Shown piece after piece: positions 59,198 to 64,000 of a DNA stretch of 64,000 bases; position 1 is the stretch's first letter; every line of letters starts with the position of its first letter. Position numbers and translations under genes: made by a program. The notes beneath the pieces are model-generated. The model saw only the letters and a program-made list of their open reading frames with translations. It ran no database searches and was not told the origin of the DNA. The DNA lies in contig CAZVHP010000004.1 in NCBI GenBank assembly GCA_964627305.1, positions 1 through 64,000 of the forward strand. The letters are read 5' to 3'. Origin of the DNA: WJKG01 sp964627305 (lineage in GTDB: Bacteria; Zixibacteria; MSB-5A5; GN15; FEB-12).

Positions 59198-59923
59198 ATG
59201 GAGCAATTGGTCAGCGAAAACCTGCAGAAATTCTATCGTCGACGGGCTGTAGTCGATGGCGTGACAGTATCTGTGAATCCGGGGGAAGTCGTTGGTTTGC
59301 TTGGACCTAACGGTGCCGGAAAGACCACGACCTTCTACATGATCATTGGTTTCATCCGGCCTGATGGCGGCAAGGTGTTTCTTGGCGAACGAAGTATCGG
59401 GCATTTGCCGATGTACCGTCGGGCATCGCTGGGAATCGGTTACCTGGCGCAGGAAGCCTCGGTTTTCCGGAAGATGACGGTCGAGGATAACATCATGTCA
59501 ATCCTGCAGTTCCGGCGGATGAAACGTTCCGATCGCAAGAAGCGGCTGGAGCAGTTGCTCAACGAACTGGATATTGCACATTTGCGGAAGAACAGGGCGT
59601 ATACTCTGTCAGGAGGGGAGCGCCGAAGGGTCGAGATTACGCGGGCACTGGTGAATGAGCCGAAATTCATGCTTCTGGACGAGCCGTTTGCAGGAATCGA
59701 TCCGATCGCCGTCGAGGATATCCAGAAGATCATCGCTCGGCTGACCGAACAGGGTCTGGGCGTGCTGATCACCGATCACAATGTGCGCGAAACGCTGTCT
59801 ATCTGTGATCGGGCCTATATTATGTGCGATGGCCGAATCCTGAAGTCGGGCAACGCCGAATACCTGGCCAACGATCCTGAGGCGCGCAAGATTTACCTGG
59901 GCGAGAAATTCCGCCTGAACTGA
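59198..59923 (+). CDS. lptB: LPS export ABC ATPase LptB
   Basis: A 241-residue ABC ATPase of the lipopolysaccharide transport complex LptB2FG. Walker A GPNGAGKTT lies near 45. The Q-loop (GYLAQEASVFRKMTVEDNI) is LptB-specific. LSGGERRRVEITRAL is the signature, and MLLDEPFAGIDPIAVEDIQ carries Walker B. It implies an outer membrane containing LPS or a similar lipid. It starts the lptB-rpoN-hpf cluster, conserved in many diderms, and appears to have its own promoter. Confidence 0.96.
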   Translation: MEQLVSENLQKFYRRRAVVDGVTVSVNPGEVVGLLGPNGAGKTTTFYMIIGFIRPDGGKVFLGERSIGHLPMYRRASLGIGYLAQEASVFRKMTVEDNIMSILQFRRMKRSDRKKRLEQLLNELDIAHLRKNRAYTLSGGERRRVEITRALVNEPKFMLLDEPFAGIDPIAVEDIQKIIARLTEQGLGVLITDHNVRETLSICDRAYIMCDGRILKSGNAEYLANDPEARKIYLGEKFRLN

Positions 59924-60082
59924 GTTCACCCAGAATCCGCCCGGGTTTGTGTAAGTATTGAACGAAGTGGCCGCGATTCGTGGATGAGTGCCGGCAAGCC
60001 TCCGATAATGGGGGTAACAGGCGGCGCACACACGACAATGGGCGCCACAGCACCAAACCGTGACTGACGGCGAGATCACTAT

Positions 60083-61486
60083 ATGAAGTTAGGCTTGAAT
60101 CAGGGACTTAAGATCTCTCAGCAACTGAAGCTGGCGCCGCAGCTTATTCAGTCTCTGAACCTGCTGCAGATGCCGGCTCTGAAGCTGGAGCAGAAGTTAC
60201 GCGAAGAACTGACCATGAATCCTATGCTCGAGGAGATCGACGACCCCGAGCAGGAGCAGTCCGATGAATCGGAAATGGACCTGGTCAAGGAAGAGACCAA
60301 GGAGAAGGAAGAGGTCGACTGGGATGAGTATCTTTTCGATGATGAGGAAGGATACAAAGTCAGAGAACCTCGCGAGTCCCAGGAAGATCGTCTGGAAGGT
60401 ACCGCTACTCGCGCCGAGACTCTCTATGATTACCTGCGCGAGCAGTTGATGCTGCTCAGGCTGTCGGATGAGGAGACCATGATAGGCGAGTATATCATCG
60501 GCAACGTTGGTCCCGACGGCTATCTGGCTATCAGTGTCCCGGAGATGGCTGACGAACTGGGAATTGAGGCCTCTCGAATCGAGGAGGTGCTCAAGAAGAT
60601 CCAGCGTTTCGATCCTACGGGGGTGGCCGCCCGGGATCTTCGGGAGTCATTGCTGATCCAGCTTGAAGAGAAAGGCCTCAAGGGGTCGCTGGCGTGGCGC
60701 ATTGTCGATGAACACCTGTTTGATCTTGACCGCAAGTCGATTCAGCAGGTGGCCAAGCTCATGGGCATCACTCCGGAGCGGGCGCAGGATGCCATGGAGG
60801 TCATCAAGAGCCTCTCTCCCACACCGGCGCAGGGTCGTTTTGATCCGGGGGCCATGCCGGTTGTTCCTGACCTGATAGTCGAGCGCTTCGGCGACCAGAT
60901 AGTCGTGGCCCACAACGACAGCTACCTCCCCCGCCTGCGAATCAGCCCCCACTATCGCGATCTGGCCAGGCGAGGCAGCGATTCCTCCAAGGATACCAAG
61001 GACTACATCCACCAGAAGCTTGAGCACGCCCGGTGGTTGCTCAATGCCATCAATCAGCGTCGCAGCACCATGATCCGCGTGATGGAGGCTATTGTCGATG
61101 CCCAGCGGGAGTTCTTCGAGAAGGGCACCGAGTACCTCAAGCCATTGATCATGGAGGATATCGCCCAGGTAGTCGAGATGAACGTGGCGACCATTAGTCG
61201 CGTCTCAAAAGAGAAGTATGTTCAAACCCCGTTCGGGGTATATGAGATTAAGCACTTTTTCAACTCCGGTATCAGCCGTGAGGACGGCGAAGATCTGTCC
61301 AAGCACCGGGTCAAGCAGCGCATAGAAGAAATTATTGCCAATGAACCTCCCGACAAACCGTATTCCGATCAGGAAATACACAAACGGCTCAAGGCGGAGG
61401 GGATTCAACTGGCCCGGCGGACTGTGACCAAGTACCGTGAAGAGTTGAGAATCCAGCCGGCCCGACTGCGCAAACGGGTGTCCTGA
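60083..61486 (+). CDS. rpoN: RNA polymerase sigma-54 factor
   Basis: A 467-residue sigma-54. The glutamine/leucine-rich region I is present (SQQLKLAPQLIQSLNLLQMP), followed by an acidic region II (EQSDESEMDLVKEETKEKEE). The core-binding domain is FDPTGVAARDLRESLLIQLE. The helix-turn-helix is seen in MEDIAQVVEMNVATISRVSK, and the RpoN box in ARRTVTKYREELRI near the end. It lies 160 bases after lptB. It is the partner of the TPR activator and of the -24/-12 promoter before the BMC operon. Confidence 0.97.
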   Translation: MKLGLNQGLKISQQLKLAPQLIQSLNLLQMPALKLEQKLREELTMNPMLEEIDDPEQEQSDESEMDLVKEETKEKEEVDWDEYLFDDEEGYKVREPRESQEDRLEGTATRAETLYDYLREQLMLLRLSDEETMIGEYIIGNVGPDGYLAISVPEMADELGIEASRIEEVLKKIQRFDPTGVAARDLRESLLIQLEEKGLKGSLAWRIVDEHLFDLDRKSIQQVAKLMGITPERAQDAMEVIKSLSPTPAQGRFDPGAMPVVPDLIVERFGDQIVVAHNDSYLPRLRISPHYRDLARRGSDSSKDTKDYIHQKLEHARWLLNAINQRRSTMIRVMEAIVDAQREFFEKGTEYLKPLIMEDIAQVVEMNVATISRVSKEKYVQTPFGVYEIKHFFNSGISREDGEDLSKHRVKQRIEEIIANEPPDKPYSDQEIHKRLKAEGIQLARRTVTKYREELRIQPARLRKRVS

Positions 61487-61723
61487 CAACCGATAAGCGG
61501 TGGGAATCGGAAGCCGATCGAGGGGATACCGTTCGCCGGGGATGCCCACTCCGTGTTGCATCGGCCGTATCATCACAGCCTTATCAGACCGGAAAACCAC
61601 CGATTTTCGCCGGCGGCTGCCATTTTTGTTGCATCGCCGGATGCGACTAAGCAAACTTACACCTGAGAATGGCGTACAATTAGCAAGAGGTAATGCTTTC
61701 CCACCCGAAAGGAGTAGCTGCCA

Positions 61724-62080
61724 ATGCAGAAGAGGATAACTGCCCGGCACTTCGACCTTACCCCCGAGATGAAATCCCACGCGGAAAATGAGATCGAGGG
61801 GCTGTCCCGCTATTTCGAGAATATCATCTCCGCCGAGTTGATCCTTGATACCGAGCGGCACCGACGCATGGCCGAATTGAAGGTCAAGGTCTACAACCAG
61901 ACCCTCGCCGGTACCGGCGAAACGGATGATATGTACAACTCGATTGGCGTCGCGGTGGACAAGGTCAAGCAGCAGTTGAAGAAGTACAAGGGGAAACTCA
62001 AGGACAAGCGCCCGGAGGCCATTTCGGAAACGGTCGAGCAGGCCACGCGCCCGACGACTGATGTCGACGAGGTCGAGTAG
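61724..62080 (+). CDS. hpf: Short ribosome hibernation promoting factor
   Basis: A 118-residue HPF/RaiA-type protein that silences ribosomes in stationary phase. TARHFDLTPEMKSHAENEIE is the typical first helix, with ELILDTERHRRMAELKVKVY as the beta-strand region. YNSIGVAVDKVKQQLKKYK matches the second helix and the ribosome-binding lysines. It lacks the long C-terminal dimerisation domain of long HPF. It ends in an acidic tail. A GAAAGGAG ribosome site precedes the ATG. It follows rpoN, as in many diderms, but ptsN does not follow. Confidence 0.94.
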   Translation: MQKRITARHFDLTPEMKSHAENEIEGLSRYFENIISAELILDTERHRRMAELKVKVYNQTLAGTGETDDMYNSIGVAVDKVKQQLKKYKGKLKDKRPEAISETVEQATRPTTDVDEVE

Positions 62081-62119
62081 CCCGCCTGAAGCACCAACTC
62101 CAGTGAGAGACAGATTCGT

Positions 62120-62147
62120 GGCCCGTCATCATCACCGATGACGGGCC
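62120..62147 (+). terminator. Terminator of hpf
   Basis: A perfect 11-base stem GGCCCGTCATC/GATGACGGGCC with a six-base loop, then GCTTTGTCTT, 39 bases after hpf. It also separates hpf from the convergent Nudix-like gene. Confidence 0.85.
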
Positions 62148-62177
62148 GCTTTGTCTTGTGCTGTTTCTGTGACAGCC

Positions 62178-63131
62178 TTACGGGCAGGAGGCCAGATACT
62201 CTTCCAGCAAACCGATGTTCATCCGGGCCTCATGGTTCAGCGCTACGCCACCATCCTCCAGCGCTGTCGAACCCGCATCAATCGGCAACCACCGCCAGCG
62301 ATCAAACTCGCCGCCCGCCTGCATTCGCGCCGTCAGCCGCCGGGTGATCTCCTCGAGCGCCAGATCAGTCGTTATCAGGCTGAACACCTGCGGCTTGTCC
62401 CCGCGGCAGATTTCCCGAGCCATCGCCAGCGGAGTAATCGTCACCTCGGCCGAGTCCAGTCCCAGCTCTTCCTTGATCTCAGCGGCCAGCGACGCCACCG
62501 CCAGGTCCCCCAACGTTTTCCGGTCAGTCCGCCAATCCACCGCCCCGGCCGCCGATGGTCCCCACGAGTGTTCCAGCGAGGCCAGGTGACCACAGCGTCG
62601 CACTGCCAGCACTTGACGATACCCGCGCTGGCCGATCATCAGCATCCCGCACACGCCCAGTCCGGGGCACAGCAGACTACTGCCGTAGTCTCCTGTTTGC
62701 TGTCGACTTAGGTAGTACTGGCGCAGGGTGCGGCCGTCGGGCTCGAAGCGGTCATCGGGCAGATCCAGAGCGAAGCAGGTTCCGGCCAGGTCTTCATAAT
62801 GGGCAGGACACACCACCAGTTGCGGCGGCCGGGCGTCCCAGCTCGCCTGACAAACCGCCATCGTCAGCGGGCCATCGTGCAGGCGGCCTTCAGCTCGAAG
62901 CCTCCCCGCTACTCCGAACGCGAATTGTTCCACCAGTGGATCCTTATGCCGCCACTGCTCGCCGAAGCAGACGATCTCGACTCGGTCGTTGCGCCGTCTT
63001 TGATCACCAAAGAAGCGGACGATGTCCCAATACTCTGAATCGAACCGCTGCCTGCCTGCCAGTCGAGACTCCCGGTCAGGGTAATAGCGCCTCAGGATAT
63101 CGGAGAGATCTGTACAGTCGAGCATCTTCAT
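62178..63131 (-). CDS. Unknown protein with Nudix-like core
   Basis: A 317-residue protein from ATG 63131, with a GGGTAGG ribosome site. ATG 63173 would overlap the EamA gene. Residues about 200-235 hold LAAEIKEELGLDSAEVTITP, which resembles the end of a Nudix box (R-E-U-x-E-E-x-G-U) with Arg replaced by Ala, so hydrolase activity is uncertain. The N-terminal half (FFGDQRRRNDRVEIVCFGE, then YEDLAGTCFALDLPDDRFEP) matches nothing I recognise. Four bases separate it from the EamA gene, so they share a transcript. It may be a nucleotide- or sugar-nucleotide-related protein, but this is speculative. Confidence 0.6.
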   Translation of the reverse strand: MKMLDCTDLSDILRRYYPDRESRLAGRQRFDSEYWDIVRFFGDQRRRNDRVEIVCFGEQWRHKDPLVEQFAFGVAGRLRAEGRLHDGPLTMAVCQASWDARPPQLVVCPAHYEDLAGTCFALDLPDDRFEPDGRTLRQYYLSRQQTGDYGSSLLCPGLGVCGMLMIGQRGYRQVLAVRRCGHLASLEHSWGPSAAGAVDWRTDRKTLGDLAVASLAAEIKEELGLDSAEVTITPLAMAREICRGDKPQVFSLITTDLALEEITRRLTARMQAGGEFDRWRWLPIDAGSTALEDGGVALNHEARMNIGLLEEYLASCP

Positions 63132-63135
63132 AGAC

Positions 63136-64000
63136 CTACCCGAGAAACAGAAGACCCACACCGCAGACCGCAACTATTGCCCCCAACACCCCGCGAAGAC
63201 TCACCGTCTCCTTGTTGTAGTATACCACGATGGGGATAATCATGATGGGTGTGGTAGCGTTGAGCGTGGCCGCAATGCCGGTTGGTATGAGCTTGACGGC
63301 AACCAGGGACAGCCAGACCGCCAGAAACGGCCCGACAATCGCCCCATACAGCGAGAACTGCATCCCGCGAGCATCCTTGAACGCCTGCCGCAGTTTCCCG
63401 AGTTTTCCGCGCGCTGCGGTCAGAGCGTAAATGGCCACAAGGGCAATGACCATGCGCACGAAGGCGGCATGCAGCGGATCAAGCGATGGCCCCCCGTGGG
63501 TCATGGCGTGCTTGGCCATCACCAACCCGGCCGCCTGCCCCAGGGCCGCTCCCAGTCCCAGCAGGCTGCCGACCAGCAGTGATCCCCGGTCGGGATGATC
63601 CTCGGCCAGTAGCCGCTCCGACTGGGAGAACTGACGCTCGCTGACCACCCACATCACTCCACCCACTGTCAGGGCCACTCCGACCAGATCGATCCACCGC
63701 AGCGCCTCACCCAGAAAGAGCCAGGCGATCCCGGTGGCCATGATCGGTGCGGTGGCATAGAACAACGTGGTCAGACGCGGACCTATCATCACCAGCGCTT
63801 TGAATCCGCACCCGTCACCGAACACCAGACCGACCAGCCCGGACATTCCCAGCCAGAAGATCTGGGTGCCGGTAGGATCGACCGGCCATGGCCTGCCGGT
63901 GGTGACAAACAGGACGGTGGCATAGAGTATTACCGCAAATCCCAGCCGGGTGACATTGACCATGTGCGAGCCGATGCGTTTGCCGGCCTCGGCAAAGAAG
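63136..64000 (-). CDS. EamA/DMT-family transporter, N-terminus outside window
   Basis: At least 288 residues are visible; the frame continues past the right edge (FFAEAGKRIGSH before the first ATG at 63963), so the true N-terminus is lacking. It has eight or more membrane segments in two homologous EamA repeats: ATAPIMATGIAWLFLGEAL ends the first and ATTPIMIIPIVVYYNKETVS the second. These are typical drug/metabolite exporters, with unknown substrate. The last gene seen; the Nudix-like gene follows by four bases. Confidence 0.85.
   Translation of the reverse strand, partial: FFAEAGKRIGSHMVNVTRLGFAVILYATVLFVTTGRPWPVDPTGTQIFWLGMSGLVGLVFGDGCGFKALVMIGPRLTTLFYATAPIMATGIAWLFLGEALRWIDLVGVALTVGGVMWVVSERQFSQSERLLAEDHPDRGSLLVGSLLGLGAALGQAAGLVMAKHAMTHGGPSLDPLHAAFVRMVIALVAIYALTAARGKLGKLRQAFKDARGMQFSLYGAIVGPFLAVWLSLVAVKLIPTGIAATLNATTPIMIIPIVVYYNKETVSLRGVLGAIVAVCGVGLLFLG

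Overview
The window looks like one contig of a GC-rich (roughly 58-60 %), diderm, flagellate or chemotactic bacterium. LptB and a lipobox TPR protein point to an outer membrane. An exosortase with EpsI points to a biofilm or PEP-CTERM-type envelope system. A sigma-28-like promoter precedes a chemoreceptor, and rpoN plus a sigma-54 activator are present. The mix (exosortase, inositol-phosphate synthase, incomplete PTS, pdu-like microcompartment proteins) suggests an uncultivated FCB-group lineage such as Zixibacteria or a relative. That placement is inference, because no rRNA marker is present. I saw no rRNA, tRNA, insertion sequence or CRISPR array.

Region 1 (about 1-22.9 kb) is an exopolysaccharide/exosortase locus, mostly on the minus strand in tightly overlapping genes. 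It holds a secreted beta-helix protein cut by the window edge, a series of GNAT/FemAB-like acyltransferases, two NodB-type polysaccharide deacetylases, three GT4 glycosyltransferases, an asparagine-synthase-like enzyme without its glutaminase cysteine, a CapK/PaaK-like adenylate-forming protein, a Wzy/ligase-type membrane protein, a Wzx-type flippase, and a degenerate SGNH protein. The exosortase-epsI pair is on the plus strand. Together they look able to build, modify, flip and polymerise a surface glycan.

Region 2 (about 22.9-36.8 kb) is the most unusual part. A minus-strand operon encodes a complete minimal bacterial microcompartment (BMC) shell: an extended BMC-H, a BMC-P pentamer and a PduT-like BMC-T. 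It also encodes a PduS-like Fe-S flavoprotein, a tiny membrane protein and an ACT-domain protein whose N-terminus resembles an encapsulation helix. No aldehyde dehydrogenase, phosphotransacylase, diol dehydratase or classical glycyl-radical enzyme is present. The likely partner is a DUF711/UPF0210 protein, the usual neighbour of ACT proteins of this type, followed by an SDR oxidoreductase. A good -24/-12 promoter and several palindromes lie before the BMC operon, next to a TPR-type sigma-54 activator gene that is itself read from a strong sigma-70-like promoter. Between the ACT and DUF711 genes sits an AT-richer plus-strand three-gene cassette: HicA-like, HicB-like and SecB-like. It looks like a toxin-antitoxin-chaperone (TAC) module.

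Region 3 (36.6-52.2 kb) is mostly housekeeping: phosphoglucose/phosphomannose isomerase, PTS EI and HPr, DprA and Obg on the minus strand. On the plus strand are a CDP-alcohol phosphatidyltransferase, a PfkB kinase, a nitroreductase, myo-inositol-1-phosphate synthase, Tmk, an S41 protease, a HAD phosphatase and an NTP-transferase/phosphomannomutase fusion with a ruined mutase site. The phosphatidyltransferase and Ino1 suggest inositol phospholipid synthesis.

Region 4 (52.2-64 kb) has a chemoreceptor behind a sigma-28-like promoter, then a minus-strand nucleotidyltransferase/epimerase/TPR-lipoprotein operon. The conserved lptB-rpoN-hpf cluster follows, without ptsN. A Nudix-like protein and an EamA transporter cut by the window edge close the window.
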